DNA of 64,000 bases from Roseburia sp. AF12-17LB. Its GTDB lineage: Bacteria > Bacillota > Clostridia > Lachnospirales > Lachnospiraceae. Shown in pieces: positions 27,345-36,224 of the stretch. Numbering within the stretch: the stretch's first letter is position 1; the number at the start of each line of letters is the position of its first letter. The DNA lies in the NCBI RefSeq assembly GCF_003479605.1, contig NZ_QUHR01000005.1, positions 158,518 to 222,517 on the forward strand, in the 5' to 3' direction. The notes under the pieces were generated by a model. That model did no database searches and was not told where the DNA came from. It saw only the letters and a list, made by a program, of their open reading frames with translations. A program made the translations under genes and the position numbers.

Positions 27345-27373
27345 TTGACATATCAGGGTACGAAAAATATAAT
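27345..27373 (+). promoter_or_regulatory. Consensus sigma-A promoter of hisS
   Basis: TTGACA and TATAAT are both perfect, with 17 bp between them. It begins 6 bp after the hemZ stop codon and lies 73 bp before the hisS start. I found no T-box in the short leader. Confidence 0.85.
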
Positions 27374-27446
27374 AGTTCTGTATGAATACAAATATATAAT
27401 AAGAAAAATAGATAAAATGCTTATCTCGGAAAATGGAGGAAATTTC

Positions 27447-28703
27447 ATGGCATTGAGTAAGAAGCCGGTTACAGGCATGAAGGATATTTTACCGGAGGAG
27501 ATGCAGATTCGTGATTATGTGCAGAATGTAATCAAAGAGACCTACCGGAGTTTTGGATTTACACCAATTGAAACTCCTTGTATGGAGAATATTGCAAACC
27601 TCACCAGCAAACAGGGTGGAGAAAATGAAAAACTCATTTTCAAAGTATTAAAACGTGGTGAAAAGCTGAACTTAGAGACAGCAGAAAAAGAAGAAGATGT
27701 AGTGGATTTTGGTATGCGTTACGACCTTACCGTTCCGCTGGTAAGATTCTATTCCAATAACAGTAACCAGCTCCCATCCCCGTTTAAGGCATTACAGATG
27801 GGAAATGTGTGGCGTGCTGACCGTCCTCAGAGAGGGCGTTATCGTCAGTTCATGCAGTGTGATATTGATATTCTGGGCGAGCCGTCTAATCTGGCAGAGA
27901 TAGAGTTGATTCTTGCGACAACAACAACGCTTGGAAAAATCGGATTTAAGAATTTTGAAATCCGGATTAATGAACGCCGTATTTTAAAAGCAATGGCAGC
28001 TTACAGCGGATTTCCGGAAGAAAGCTACGACCTTGTATTTATCATCTTAGACAAGATGGACAAGATTGGGCTGGACGGAGTCGCAGAAGAACTGAAAAAG
28101 GAAGGCTTTGCAGAAGAAGCGGTCGATAAGTACTTATCCTTATTTGAAAAAGCAGAAGGTACCGAAAACGGACTGGTTACCTTATGTGATACATTAATTG
28201 AAGCAGGATTCTTAGAGGAAGAAGTAAAGCAGAATCTGACAGAGATTATCGACAGCGTAGAAGCTACCAAGGCAGCAGATTTTAAAATGGTATTTGACCC
28301 GACTTTAGTGCGTGGCATGGGTTATTATACAGGAACTATTTTTGAAATAGCTATGCCGGAGTTTGGCGGAAGCTGCGGTGGTGGCGGACGTTATGATAAG
28401 ATGGTTGGAAGATTTACCGGAAATGATGTACCGGCTTGCGGATTTTCCATTGGTTTTGAAAGAATCATTCTTCTGCTCTTAGAGAGCGGATTTAAGATTC
28501 CGGGACAGGCAGTGAAGAAGGCATATCTCATTGAAAAGGGATATCCGGCAGATAAGCTGCAGGAGGTAATTGCACAGGCTCAGAAGGAACGTTCCGAAGG
28601 AACCCAGGTATTAGTGGTTCGTATGAATAAGAACAAGAAGTTCCAGAAGGAGAAGCTTACGGCAGAGGGTTATGAAGAATTTGTGGAGTTTTTTAACAGA
28701 TAG
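27447..28703 (+). CDS. hisS: Histidyl-tRNA synthetase
   Basis: A 418-residue class II aminoacyl-tRNA synthetase. Motif 1 region FTPIETPCMENIANL, motif 2 WRADRPQRGRYRQFMQCDID, the histidine-specific PTLVRGMGYYTGTIFEIAMP and motif 3 CGFSIGFERIILLL are all present. A C-terminal anticodon-binding domain follows. ATG 27447 has GGAGG 8 bp upstream and gives the usual ALSKKPVTGMKDILPEE start. A longer reading back to 27345 would begin within the -35 box and is rejected. It pairs with aspS in the usual bacterial order. Confidence 0.96.
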   Translation: MALSKKPVTGMKDILPEEMQIRDYVQNVIKETYRSFGFTPIETPCMENIANLTSKQGGENEKLIFKVLKRGEKLNLETAEKEEDVVDFGMRYDLTVPLVRFYSNNSNQLPSPFKALQMGNVWRADRPQRGRYRQFMQCDIDILGEPSNLAEIELILATTTTLGKIGFKNFEIRINERRILKAMAAYSGFPEESYDLVFIILDKMDKIGLDGVAEELKKEGFAEEAVDKYLSLFEKAEGTENGLVTLCDTLIEAGFLEEEVKQNLTEIIDSVEATKAADFKMVFDPTLVRGMGYYTGTIFEIAMPEFGGSCGGGGRYDKMVGRFTGNDVPACGFSIGFERIILLLLESGFKIPGQAVKKAYLIEKGYPADKLQEVIAQAQKERSEGTQVLVVRMNKNKKFQKEKLTAEGYEEFVEFFNR

Positions 28704-28767
28704 TCTGTTTTTCTGCAAGAAGCAGAAAATGGAATGATTTTGATAAGATTTTTAGGAGGATAAGAAA

Positions 28768-30591
28768 ATGTCAGAATCCATGCAGGGATTACACAGAACC
28801 CATAGATGTACAGAGGTATCCAATGCCAATATTGGAGAAAAAGTTACCGTCATGGGATGGGTACAGAAAAGAAGAAATTTAGGAAGTCTTATATTCATAG
28901 ATTTAAGAGACCGTTCCGGAATTCTGCAGCTTGTATTCGACGAGCCAAAGGTAGGAAGCGAAGGCTTTGCCAAAGCAGGAACACTGCGTAGCGAGTTTGT
29001 TATTGCAGTCGAAGGAACCGTGCAGAAGCGTTCTGCAGCAGTTAATGAGAATTTAAAGACCGGTGATATTGAGGTAATTGCTGAGAGTATCCGTATTCTT
29101 TCAGAATCACAGACACCGCCATTTCAGATTGAAGAGAACAGCCAGACGAAAGATGAGATTCGTTTAAAATATCGTTATCTTGATTTACGTAGACCGGATA
29201 TCCAGCGTAACCTGATGCTGCGTAGTAAAGTAGCATATCTGATGCGTGATTTTATGGCAAAAGAAGGTTTCTTAGAGATTGAGACACCGGTTCTTTGTAA
29301 GTCTACACCGGAAGGTGCAAGAGATTATCTGGTGCCAAGCCGTGTGCATCCAGGCAGTTTTTATGCGCTGCCACAGTCACCGCAGCTTTTTAAACAGCTT
29401 CTGATGGCATCCGGATATGACCGTTATTTCCAAATTGCAAAATGTTTCCGTGATGAGGATTTACGTGCAGACCGTCAGCCGGAATTTACCCAGGCAGATA
29501 TGGAACTTTCATTTGTAGATATTGATGATGTATTAGATGTCAATGAGCGTCTGTTAAAATACATTTTCAAAGAAGCCATCGATGTAGATGTAGAACTTCC
29601 ACTTAAGAGAATGCCTTGGCAGGAAGCAATGGATCGTTTTGGTTCTGATAAGCCGGATACCCGTTTTGGAATGGAATTAAAGGATGTATCTGATATTGTA
29701 AAAGATTGCGGTTTTGGTGTATTTACCAGTGCGTTAGAGCAGGGTGGTTCTGTCCGTGGTATCAATGCAGAAGGACAGGGCACAATGCCAAGAAAGAAGA
29801 TTGACAAGCTGGTAGAGTTTGCAAAAGGCTATGGAGCAAAAGGACTTGCTTATCTTTCTGTACAGGAAGATGGCAGCTATAAATCATCCTTTGCAAAATT
29901 CATGACAGAAGAGGAATTGAAGAATCTGGTAGCAGCAATGGACGGAAAGCCGGGAGACCTGCTTTTATTTGCAGCAGATAAGAATAAAATCGTATGGAAT
30001 GTATTAGGTGCACTTCGTCTTGAAATTGCCAAAGAATTAGACCTTTTAGACCCGAACCAGTATAATTTCCTCTGGATTACAGAGTTCCCATTGTTGGAGT
30101 GGTCAGACGAAGAGAATCGTTATATGGCAATGCATCATCCGTTTACCATGCCAATGGAAGAGGACTGGGATAAGATTGATACAGATCCGGGTGCAGTACG
30201 TGCCAAAGCATATGACATCGTATTAAATGGTACCGAGTTAGGCGGTGGTTCTGTCCGTATCCACCAGAGTGATATTCAGGAGAAAATGTTTGAGGTTCTT
30301 GGCTTTACAAAAGAGAGAGCACATGAGCAGTTTGGATTCCTTCTGGATGCATTCTCCTATGGTGTACCACCACACGCAGGACTGGCTTATGGTCTTGACC
30401 GTCTGGTTATGCATATGGTACATGCAGATTCCATCCGTGATGTCATCGCATTCCCGAAAGTAAAGGATGCATCCGACCTTATGTCCAATGCCCCGGATAT
30501 CGTAGATGAGAAGCAGTTAGAGGAACTGTGCATCAAAGTGGATGAGAAAGAAGTAGAAGAAAAAGAAGCAGAAGAAGCTGCAGAAAAATAA
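28768..30591 (+). CDS. aspS: Aspartyl-tRNA synthetase
   Basis: A 607-residue bacterial-type class II enzyme. It has an N-terminal OB-fold anticodon-binding domain (MGWVQKRRNLGSLIFIDLRD), class II motif 2 (FQIAKCFRDEDLRADRQPEF), a GAD insertion domain, and motif 3 (GLAYGLDRLVMHMVHADSIR). The C-terminal ~20 residues are an acidic/lysine tail (EKEVEEKEAEEAAEK) not needed for the fold. The ribosome binding site is TTAGGAGG. It follows hisS by 64 bp and ends at a strong terminator. Whether it is Asp-only or also charges tRNA-Asn cannot be told from here. Confidence 0.97.
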   Translation: MSESMQGLHRTHRCTEVSNANIGEKVTVMGWVQKRRNLGSLIFIDLRDRSGILQLVFDEPKVGSEGFAKAGTLRSEFVIAVEGTVQKRSAAVNENLKTGDIEVIAESIRILSESQTPPFQIEENSQTKDEIRLKYRYLDLRRPDIQRNLMLRSKVAYLMRDFMAKEGFLEIETPVLCKSTPEGARDYLVPSRVHPGSFYALPQSPQLFKQLLMASGYDRYFQIAKCFRDEDLRADRQPEFTQADMELSFVDIDDVLDVNERLLKYIFKEAIDVDVELPLKRMPWQEAMDRFGSDKPDTRFGMELKDVSDIVKDCGFGVFTSALEQGGSVRGINAEGQGTMPRKKIDKLVEFAKGYGAKGLAYLSVQEDGSYKSSFAKFMTEEELKNLVAAMDGKPGDLLLFAADKNKIVWNVLGALRLEIAKELDLLDPNQYNFLWITEFPLLEWSDEENRYMAMHHPFTMPMEEDWDKIDTDPGAVRAKAYDIVLNGTELGGGSVRIHQSDIQEKMFEVLGFTKERAHEQFGFLLDAFSYGVPPHAGLAYGLDRLVMHMVHADSIRDVIAFPKVKDASDLMSNAPDIVDEKQLEELCIKVDEKEVEEKEAEEAAEK

Positions 30592-30625
30592 AGAAACAGA
30601 TAAAGCATGTTTCTCACATAAATAA

Positions 30626-30676
30626 AAGAGTTATTGTATCACAGAATTTTAAACCGTGGTACAATAACTCTTTTTT
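30626..30676 (+). terminator. Terminator of aspS
   Basis: Stem AAGAGTTATTGTA / TACAATAACTCTT with TCAC/GTGG inside and six T. It also has a short T-run on the minus strand, where degV ends. The family-2 repeat starts directly after the T-tract. Confidence 0.88.
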
Positions 30677-30812
30677 GATTTACGCGAGTAGCGAGAAAAA
30701 TCTGAGAGAAAAGAAAGAGCCAGGCTTGCCTGAGCGAATTTCTTTTCTCAGCAGATTTTGGCGAGCACCGCGATAACTCGAGAAACTCGCAAAGCGTGTT
30801 TCTCGTAGTTGT
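30677..30812 (+). repeat. Dispersed repeat family 2, long copy
   Basis: It starts GATTTACGCGAGTAGCGAG and ends CGAGAAACTCGCAAAGCGTG then GTAGTTG. It contains a long internal palindrome (AAAATCTG...GAGAAAAGAAA with TTTCTTTTCTC...CAGATTTT). Its ends match the short copy at 63835-63874. No gene is seen in it. Confidence 0.7.
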
Positions 30813-30873
30813 CAGATATTTTGCCAGACATCCGTAAGAAGCTGACTTTGACCGCTTCGTATCTGCTGGCGTT

Positions 30874-31746
30874 TTATCGATATTCACCCATATAGAACAG
30901 CGCAATAGTTCCCGGACCGGAATGTGCACCGATGGTTGAACCGACGTAATTGATTAAGAAGCTGTCGATGCCAAAACGTTCTTTTACAAGATTTGCAACA
31001 AACTGTGCATCTTCTAAAGCATCACCATGGCTGATAAATACGATATCATTCTGGTCACGGTAGGAGCCCATCTGTTTTTCCATATTGTCAACCAGGGTAA
31101 TCAGGGATTTTTTACGTCCACGAACCTTGGAAACCATGATAAGATGACCTTCATCATCTACATGAAGCACCGGTTTTAAGTTAATCATGGTACCAAGAAC
31201 AGCAGCGGTTTTAGAAACACGTCCACCTCTGTGAAGGTGGAACAAATCATCTACCGTAAAGTTATGTACTAGATGTAGTTTGTTTTCTTCCAGCCATTTT
31301 ACGGTTTCTTCTAAAGTGGCACCATTTTCTTTCATCTGGACAGCTTTGTGAACCAGAAGTCCCTCTCCCATGGAAGCACAGAGAGAGTCTACGACAACGA
31401 CTTTATGTGGAAAATTATCTTCTTCCATTTCACTTGCAGCAATTTTTGTACTGGAGTAGCTGCCGCTGAGTCCGCTGGAAAAGGCAATGTGAAGAATATC
31501 ACAGTCATTTTCCGTGGCAATTTTTGTAAAGATTTCGCGGGCAGTTTCCGGGTTGACCTGAGAGGTGGTAGGCAGAGAGCCGGCGCGCATCTTTGCATAG
31601 AATTCTTTGACATCCATTGGATGTTCCCAGTCATAGGTTTTGCCGTCTATAGTATAAGTGAGTGACAGCATGCCAAGATTATGTTCTGCTACATAATCTG
31701 CCGGCAAATCTGCGGTAGTGTCGGTGGTAATAATAAATTTATTCAT
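30874..31746 (-). CDS. DegV family fatty-acid-binding protein
   Basis: A 290-residue protein of the DegV/FakB fold. These proteins bind a fatty acid and present it to a FakA kinase for phosphorylation and phospholipid use. N-terminal IITTDTTADLPADYV, then TSQVNPETAREIF, FSSGLSGSYSS (lipid-contact loop), VVDSLCASMGEG and the C-terminal YVGSTIGAHSGPGTIALFY are all typical. The start at 31746 has an AGGAGGACAC ribosome binding site. It is a single gene with its own promoter at 31801-31830. No FakA-type kinase gene is nearby. Confidence 0.93.
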   Translation of the reverse strand: MNKFIITTDTTADLPADYVAEHNLGMLSLTYTIDGKTYDWEHPMDVKEFYAKMRAGSLPTTSQVNPETAREIFTKIATENDCDILHIAFSSGLSGSYSSTKIAASEMEEDNFPHKVVVVDSLCASMGEGLLVHKAVQMKENGATLEETVKWLEENKLHLVHNFTVDDLFHLHRGGRVSKTAAVLGTMINLKPVLHVDDEGHLIMVSKVRGRKKSLITLVDNMEKQMGSYRDQNDIVFISHGDALEDAQFVANLVKERFGIDSFLINYVGSTIGAHSGPGTIALFYMGEYR

Positions 31747-31800
31747 GTGTCCTCCTGTAGTTCTTATATAAAATTGTGGCATAAAATCATACCTTTTTTA

Positions 31801-31830
31801 TTATAGCATAATGAAAAATGAAAATGTAAA
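31801..31830 (-). promoter_or_regulatory. Sigma-A promoter of the degV gene
   Basis: On the minus strand, -35 TTACAT, 18 bp, extended -10 TGCTATAAT. Confidence 0.6.
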
Positions 31831-31856
31831 ATTTTTATAAAAATGAAAAAATATAT

Positions 31857-31885
31857 TTACAAAAAAAGAAAAAGCAGGTATGATT
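31857..31885 (+). promoter_or_regulatory. Sigma-A promoter of the Tad-like operon
   Basis: The -35 TTTACA and -10 TATGAT are separated by 17 bp, giving a ~90-base leader before the TTG at 31980. The leader holds a small GGGAG/CTCCC hairpin at 31915-31928. No other promoter is obvious before the ATPase gene. Confidence 0.55.
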
Positions 31886-31979
31886 AGAGCCATCTTATTT
31901 ATCTTTTTTTATCCGGGAGTTTCCTCCCAAATATTCCAAACAGTGAAACGAAATTCAGTATGGAAAGGGGTTTTCTTAT

Positions 31980-32147
31980 TTGAAAGAAATTTTTGAACAG
32001 TATGGTGGGGTAATTATAACAGTAGTTGCGATTGCAGCATTAGCAGCACTTGTGACAGCAATTATGGGAAATGGAACCAGTGGCCCCGTTTATGATGCAT
32101 TTAAGAACTTAATTGATAACTTTGGAAATAACATCGGAACACCATAG
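31980..32147 (+). CDS. 55-residue Flp-pilin-like transmembrane protein (Y-G motif, no. 1)
   Basis: Starts at TTG 31980 with AAAGGGG 9 bp upstream. The product starts MKEIFEQYGGVIITVVAIAA, so a short charged leader, Q-Y-G-G, then a membrane helix of about 20 residues and a polar tail (GPVYDAFKNLIDNFGNNIGT). In Flp/Tad pilins an E-Y-G motif likewise precedes the hydrophobic assembly helix. It is the first gene of the locus and ends 11 bp before the ATPase gene, as a major pilin gene would. It is the only one of the four small Y-G proteins here with a polar tail of pilin type. The assignment is inference from motif and context. Confidence 0.7.
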   Translation: MKEIFEQYGGVIITVVAIAALAALVTAIMGNGTSGPVYDAFKNLIDNFGNNIGTP

Positions 32148-32158
32148 GAGGGGATGAC

Positions 32159-33241
32159 TTGGACAGACAGGAACTGGGTATCCGGATGGAGCCGGATTAT
32201 TTTGGCCCCCTTTGGCGTTATGTTCGGAATGATAAGATTACAGATATTGACTATAACGGAAACCAGTTGTGGATTACAGATGTAGAAAATGAACGCTATC
32301 TGATTCGAAGTCATGGCATTACAGAGAAGTTTGTAGAGCAGTTTTCCCATCGGATTGCCAATGAAGTGAGCAAGCCTTTTAACAAGAAAAATAATTTGTT
32401 GGAGGCGGAGACCGACACGCTGCGTATCAGTATTGTGCATGAATCTGTTGCCATATCCGGCAGGAGCATCTGCATCCGTAAGTCAATGCCAATGCTGCGT
32501 ATGCAGGTAAAAAAGATGGTGGAGGATGAGTATGTAGCTGTTCCGGTATTAGAATTGCTGACCAATTGTGTGGCTGCAAAAATGAATTTTGTTTTTTGTG
32601 GAGAACCGGGGGCGGGAAAGACAGAATGTGCAAAATTTTTCTCGCAGTTTATTCCGGCAGGAGAGCGTGTCATTACAATAGAGGATAATCCGGAATGGCA
32701 TTACAGTCAGATTAATCCCGGAAAAGATTGTGTGGAACTGCGAATTAATCCGGATTTTGATTATACCAAAGCCATTAAGACATGTCTCAGACAGAACCCA
32801 TCCTGGATTATGTTATCGGAGGCACGTTCTACGGAAGTAAAGTCTTTACTGGAATGCTGGTCTACCGGAATCCGTGGATTTACCACGCTTCATACGGATG
32901 ATGTGCGTAAAATTCCGGACCGTATTTTGAATATGATGGAGAGCCGTATGGATGCAGACCGCATGGAAAATGATGTATACAGCTATGTTGATGTTGGAAT
33001 TCTGCTGCGGAAGAAAATGAGTGCAGAAGGAAAATTGTACCGTTATATAGATCAGGTCTGCTTCTTTGTAAGAGAAGAAGGAAGAAATGAAATACATATG
33101 CAGGTGGTGGATGGCAATCTTATGGTGAGAGAACTTCCAAAAGGGCTGATTGCGCGTATGAAGCGGCATGGAATTTCCGAGCCATTTGATAATCCGATGA
33201 TACAACATCGTCTGGAAGGAGAAGAATATGAAAAAGAATGA
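32159..33241 (+). CDS. CpaF/TadA-like secretion ATPase
   Basis: A 360-residue type II/IV secretion-system ATPase. Walker A is GEPGAGKTE near residues 148-156, followed by the Asp-box-like VITIEDNPEW. The Walker B/Glu region is SWIMLSEARSTEV, and the His-box is GFTTLHTDDV. The enzyme would power assembly of a Tad-like pilus or pseudopilus on the inner face of the membrane. The N-terminal domain is shorter than in typical CpaF. TTG 32159 is used because AGGAGGGG precedes it by 5 bp; ATG 32154 is out of frame. It overlaps the following platform gene by 14 bp. Confidence 0.88.
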   Translation: MDRQELGIRMEPDYFGPLWRYVRNDKITDIDYNGNQLWITDVENERYLIRSHGITEKFVEQFSHRIANEVSKPFNKKNNLLEAETDTLRISIVHESVAISGRSICIRKSMPMLRMQVKKMVEDEYVAVPVLELLTNCVAAKMNFVFCGEPGAGKTECAKFFSQFIPAGERVITIEDNPEWHYSQINPGKDCVELRINPDFDYTKAIKTCLRQNPSWIMLSEARSTEVKSLLECWSTGIRGFTTLHTDDVRKIPDRILNMMESRMDADRMENDVYSYVDVGILLRKKMSAEGKLYRYIDQVCFFVREEGRNEIHMQVVDGNLMVRELPKGLIARMKRHGISEPFDNPMIQHRLEGEEYEKE

Positions 33242-34490
33242 GCGTTTCGTTGCCTATGGAGGTTGTTATGGATTATTGCTGCTGGCAGCATTTTTATTAC
33301 AGCTTAAGTGGCAGGGATATATCTGCTGCAGTATTGTATTTGTTCTTGTTATGTGGCGTATGGATAAAGTGTTGAAGGAAGAAAAGAAGCAACAGACCCG
33401 TCTGCAGGAAGCAGAATTGTATATGGAGCAGATGCTGTATGCATTTTTGCAGAATCCGAAAATCTTATCTGCACTGGAGACAGTTTGTGCATTGTTTGAA
33501 CCGGGAGCCATGCGAAAACAGATAGAAACTGCAATCTTTCATTTACGAAAAGAATATGACAGCAATATGAAAGAAGAGTTAGATGCGATTGAGCAGCAGT
33601 ATGAAAATCGCAGAATGAAAGAGATTCATGCGTATTTTCTGATGGTAGAACAGTATGGCGGAGCATACGAGACAACGGTGGAATTGCTTTTGGAGGATTT
33701 GCAGAAGTGGATGGAACGGGTCAGACTGCATCAACAGGACTGTAAGAAATATCGAAGAAATGTATTCTTAGCGGTGGGTTTATCCATTCTGGTATGTGCA
33801 ATAACGAATCATTTGCTGCCAAAAGATATTGAATTATCGCAACTTTTGGTTTGCCAGATTGCATCAATTCTTTTTCTGTCCCTGGATATGCTGATTTGCT
33901 TCCGGGCAATGAAGCGTACCTGCCGCAACTGGTTGAAGGAAAGGGAATCTTATGGAGAAGGGGATGAAAAGAAATATCGTTATGTGCAGTCCCATAAAGG
34001 AGTGCGCAGTAATTTCTACCGGAAGTATCTGAGAAAGAAAATGGAAACGGAATTTCCGCAGTGGTTAATGGACATTTCTTTATTGCTTCAGACTGAAAAT
34101 GTGCAGGTGGCATTCTATCGTATCCGGCCGCAGACACCGGAGGTTCTAAGACCGGCAGTGGATGATATGCTGGAAGAACTTTCACAGAATCCGGAGAGTC
34201 TGGAACCATATCTTAATTTTTTAAAAGATTATGATTTGCCGGATGTGCATTCTGCCATGCGGATGTTGTATGCATTATCCAACGGCGGATATGGAAATAG
34301 TGAAAAGCAGTTAAGTCAGATTTTAAAACGGAATCAGGAACTTTTGGATAAGGCAGAAAGAGAGCAAAATCAGGATTCACTGGCTGGATTATATGCATTG
34401 TTTTTAGCTCCGGCATTGACTGGGGCAGGAAAAATGATGATTGATATGACGGCATTTCTGGTGGTATTTTTAGCAAGCGTACATAGATAG
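33228..34490 (+). CDS. TadB/TadC-like inner-membrane platform protein
   Basis: A 420-residue membrane protein. Two membrane helices lie at the N-terminus (about 8-42), followed by a helical cytoplasmic domain (~55-175), two more helices (~180-225), a second helical domain (~255-385), and a last helix (~390-418). This duplicated layout is that of GspF/TadB-TadC proteins that anchor the ATPase and pull pilin subunits from the membrane. Sequence conservation is low, so the call rests on topology and on overlap with the ATPase gene. In Tad systems TadB and TadC are usually two proteins; here a single longer one may serve for both. Confidence 0.7.
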   Translation: MKKNERFVAYGGCYGLLLLAAFLLQLKWQGYICCSIVFVLVMWRMDKVLKEEKKQQTRLQEAELYMEQMLYAFLQNPKILSALETVCALFEPGAMRKQIETAIFHLRKEYDSNMKEELDAIEQQYENRRMKEIHAYFLMVEQYGGAYETTVELLLEDLQKWMERVRLHQQDCKKYRRNVFLAVGLSILVCAITNHLLPKDIELSQLLVCQIASILFLSLDMLICFRAMKRTCRNWLKERESYGEGDEKKYRYVQSHKGVRSNFYRKYLRKKMETEFPQWLMDISLLLQTENVQVAFYRIRPQTPEVLRPAVDDMLEELSQNPESLEPYLNFLKDYDLPDVHSAMRMLYALSNGGYGNSEKQLSQILKRNQELLDKAEREQNQDSLAGLYALFLAPALTGAGKMMIDMTAFLVVFLASVHR

Positions 34491-34498
34491 GGGATTAG

Positions 34499-34873
34499 AT
34501 GGAGCAGGTAATAAAAACATATCTTGGAATATTTCTGATGATGCTGCTGTCAACAGTTGGAATAGGTATTGTTGCAGCAGAAGCACAGATTTGTCAGGCA
34601 AGAAATTTTAAATCGGATGTAGTAGTGGAACTGGAAAACAGCAATTATAACCGGGAAGTAATAAATGCCTGTATAAAGCAGGCTGATGAATTGGGTTATC
34701 AGCTGCAGGTGAATTTATATGAAGATTCCGGAACTGTAATTGTATGTGAAAATGGAAATGTGCCGCCATTGGAAAAGGAGGTAACCATGGCGGAAGTGAT
34801 ATTGCATTACGCATACCGGATGGGACCGTTTCACAGTAAAACGGAGCATAGTATCCGGGGATTTGGAAGGTAG
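34499..34873 (+). CDS. Pseudopilin-like (TadE-like) membrane protein
   Basis: A 124-residue protein whose N-terminus (MEQVIKTYLGIFLMMLLSTVG) is a short leader followed by a membrane helix to about residue 27, then an extracellular domain of ~95 residues. The layout matches TadE/TadF minor pilins; the domain itself is not recognised. It begins 8 bp after the platform gene and is clearly in the operon. The likely role is an assembly-priming minor subunit, by analogy only. Confidence 0.65.
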   Translation: MEQVIKTYLGIFLMMLLSTVGIGIVAAEAQICQARNFKSDVVVELENSNYNREVINACIKQADELGYQLQVNLYEDSGTVIVCENGNVPPLEKEVTMAEVILHYAYRMGPFHSKTEHSIRGFGR

Positions 34874-34877
34874 ATTT

Positions 34878-34979
34878 ATGAGAAAAATTATGGAGGATTA
34901 TGGACAGGCAATCATCTATGCAGTACTTGGAAGTGGTTGTATCGGAGTGTTGTGGTATTTGCTTGGTTATGTCCGGTAA
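34878..34979 (+). CDS. 33-residue Y-G transmembrane microprotein (no. 2)
   Basis: ATG 34878, four bases after the previous stop. It reads MRKIMEDYGQAIIYAVLGSG and continues as a single membrane helix, ending GYVR. The D-Y-G-Q followed by the hydrophobic run is the same pattern as the proteins at 31980, 34990 and 35139. The ribosome binding site (GGAAGG) lies at the end of the preceding gene. It is too short for any domain; it may be a tiny pilin or a membrane regulator. Confidence 0.6.
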   Translation: MRKIMEDYGQAIIYAVLGSGCIGVLWYLLGYVR

Positions 34980-34989
34980 GGGGATAAAA

Positions 34990-35133
34990 ATGCATTTTTT
35001 TATGGAAGAATATGGTGGACTTGTGATAGCGGTTCTGGCAGTCATTGTTATGACAGGAATTTTATTTGGACTGTTTTCACAGGGAGGTTATCTTTATGAA
35101 ATGATAAGCAGGGCACAGGGGGCATTGGGGTAA
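34990..35133 (+). CDS. 47-residue Y-G transmembrane microprotein (no. 3)
   Basis: ATG 34990 (or ATG 35002) behind AAGGGG. It reads MHFFMEEYGGLVIAVLAVIV: E-Y-G-G then a membrane helix, then a short tail (YLYEMISRAQGALG). It has the same motif as its neighbours and lies 10 bp after the previous stop. Confidence 0.65.
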   Translation: MHFFMEEYGGLVIAVLAVIVMTGILFGLFSQGGYLYEMISRAQGALG

Positions 35134-35138
35134 AACAA

Positions 35139-35582
35139 ATGAAAACATTATGGAAAGAATATGGACAGACAGTAATTACCGTATTAGTGGCGGCAATGTT
35201 ACTGATATTATGCTTATGGGGATTTCGCATAATTGGAAGTGGGATGGAACGTCCGGCAGCCGGTGCAGATGTTGGAAATAATATGGACGGAAAAATGTTA
35301 AAAGATATTCATAGCCGTCAGGTTCCGGTGATTATCTATGAAGATCATCGCATCTTAACGATTGCAGATAAGATAGCGTTATCAGAACTGTTTCACGCAG
35401 TGGATGCAGATGGAAAGGAACTTAAGATTGAGATAACTGATATCAGAAATCAGGCAGGAAAAACAGTAGAAGATATTTATGAAAAGGCAGGAATCTATGA
35501 AATAGAGGTGCGGGTAGAAGATGCATATGAAAAGCGGACGGTTTCCCGTTTCCGGATTCCGGTAAATGGAGGCGGTATATGA
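35139..35582 (+). CDS. Y-G membrane protein with Ig-like extracellular domain (no. 4)
   Basis: A 147-residue protein. The N-terminus MKTLWKEYGQTVITVLVAAM has the same E-Y-G-Q plus helix as the microproteins. It carries an extra ~100-residue outer domain that ends in a beta-rich Ig/DUF5011-like pattern (EKAGIYEIEVRVEDAYEKRT). It could be a pilin-tip or minor subunit that links the filament to a larger surface protein. The stop overlaps the next gene's start (ATGA), implying coupled translation. Confidence 0.68.
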   Translation: MKTLWKEYGQTVITVLVAAMLLILCLWGFRIIGSGMERPAAGADVGNNMDGKMLKDIHSRQVPVIIYEDHRILTIADKIALSELFHAVDADGKELKIEITDIRNQAGKTVEDIYEKAGIYEIEVRVEDAYEKRTVSRFRIPVNGGGI

Positions 35583-36214
35583 AACATATGGTATTGGGGG
35601 TATTATCCGGAGGAATTGTTGTTTTATTTGTGGTAGTTCTGCTGACCATGCAGCATAAAAATGTACGAAAAGAAGAATTAGAACAGAGTCTTACCGAAGC
35701 AATGGAAACAACATTGCAGATGGTACAGGCGGATGCAGACAGAGATTATACTTCCGAAGATATGAGGACATTACTGATTCGAAATCTGGTTCCACAGATG
35801 AATTCCAATTCAGAATTAACCGTTCGGATGCTTGCAGCAGATGCAGAAAAAGGATTACTTTCTGTGGAAGTGGAAGAGTATTTTTCGTATCCGGGTGGGA
35901 AAATGGGCAGTATAAAGTGCTGCCGTACAATTCTTACAGATGACGATGGGGATGGCGAAGAAACGGAGAAAGGGGAAAAAGAAGTGGCAATGCAGACGGT
36001 AATCTTTTATCGCTCCAGGGAAGAAATGGAACAGGGAAAATCTTATTATAAGAAGCTGGAAATACAAAAGGGGGATTACTGTACCTCTCCGGCAGAACCG
36101 GTTTGTGATGATTTGAAAAAGAAGTTTTTAGAGTGGCGGGACAGCAAGGATTATCTCGCGGATTTTACACAGTGTGTAGAAGAAAATCAGACATATTATG
36201 CAGTATTTGAATAG
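35579..36214 (+). CDS. Membrane-anchored protein of the Tad-like locus
   Basis: A 211-residue protein with an N-terminal membrane helix (about residues 4-23) followed by an outer domain: a helical section (ELEQSLTEAMETTLQMVQA), then a mixed domain with a Gly-Lys-Met and an acidic loop (DDDGDGEETEKGEKE). The family is not recognised. Its topology resembles pilus minor subunits or pilus-assembly accessory proteins. It is coupled by ATGA overlap upstream and is followed by the large InlB-repeat gene. Confidence 0.65.
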   Translation: MKHMVLGVLSGGIVVLFVVVLLTMQHKNVRKEELEQSLTEAMETTLQMVQADADRDYTSEDMRTLLIRNLVPQMNSNSELTVRMLAADAEKGLLSVEVEEYFSYPGGKMGSIKCCRTILTDDDGDGEETEKGEKEVAMQTVIFYRSREEMEQGKSYYKKLEIQKGDYCTSPAEPVCDDLKKKFLEWRDSKDYLADFTQCVEENQTYYAVFE

Positions 36215-36224
36215 GGGGGTAAGC

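Noticed and set aside
31886..31979. c-di-GMP riboswitch before the Tad-like operon
   Set aside because: The leader has a GGGAG/CTCCC hairpin but lacks the conserved GEMM-I or GEMM-II loops.
32154..32156. ATG as start of the secretion ATPase
   Set aside because: It is in a different frame from the ATPase. TTG 32159 is in frame and has the ribosome binding site AGGAGGGG at the right distance.
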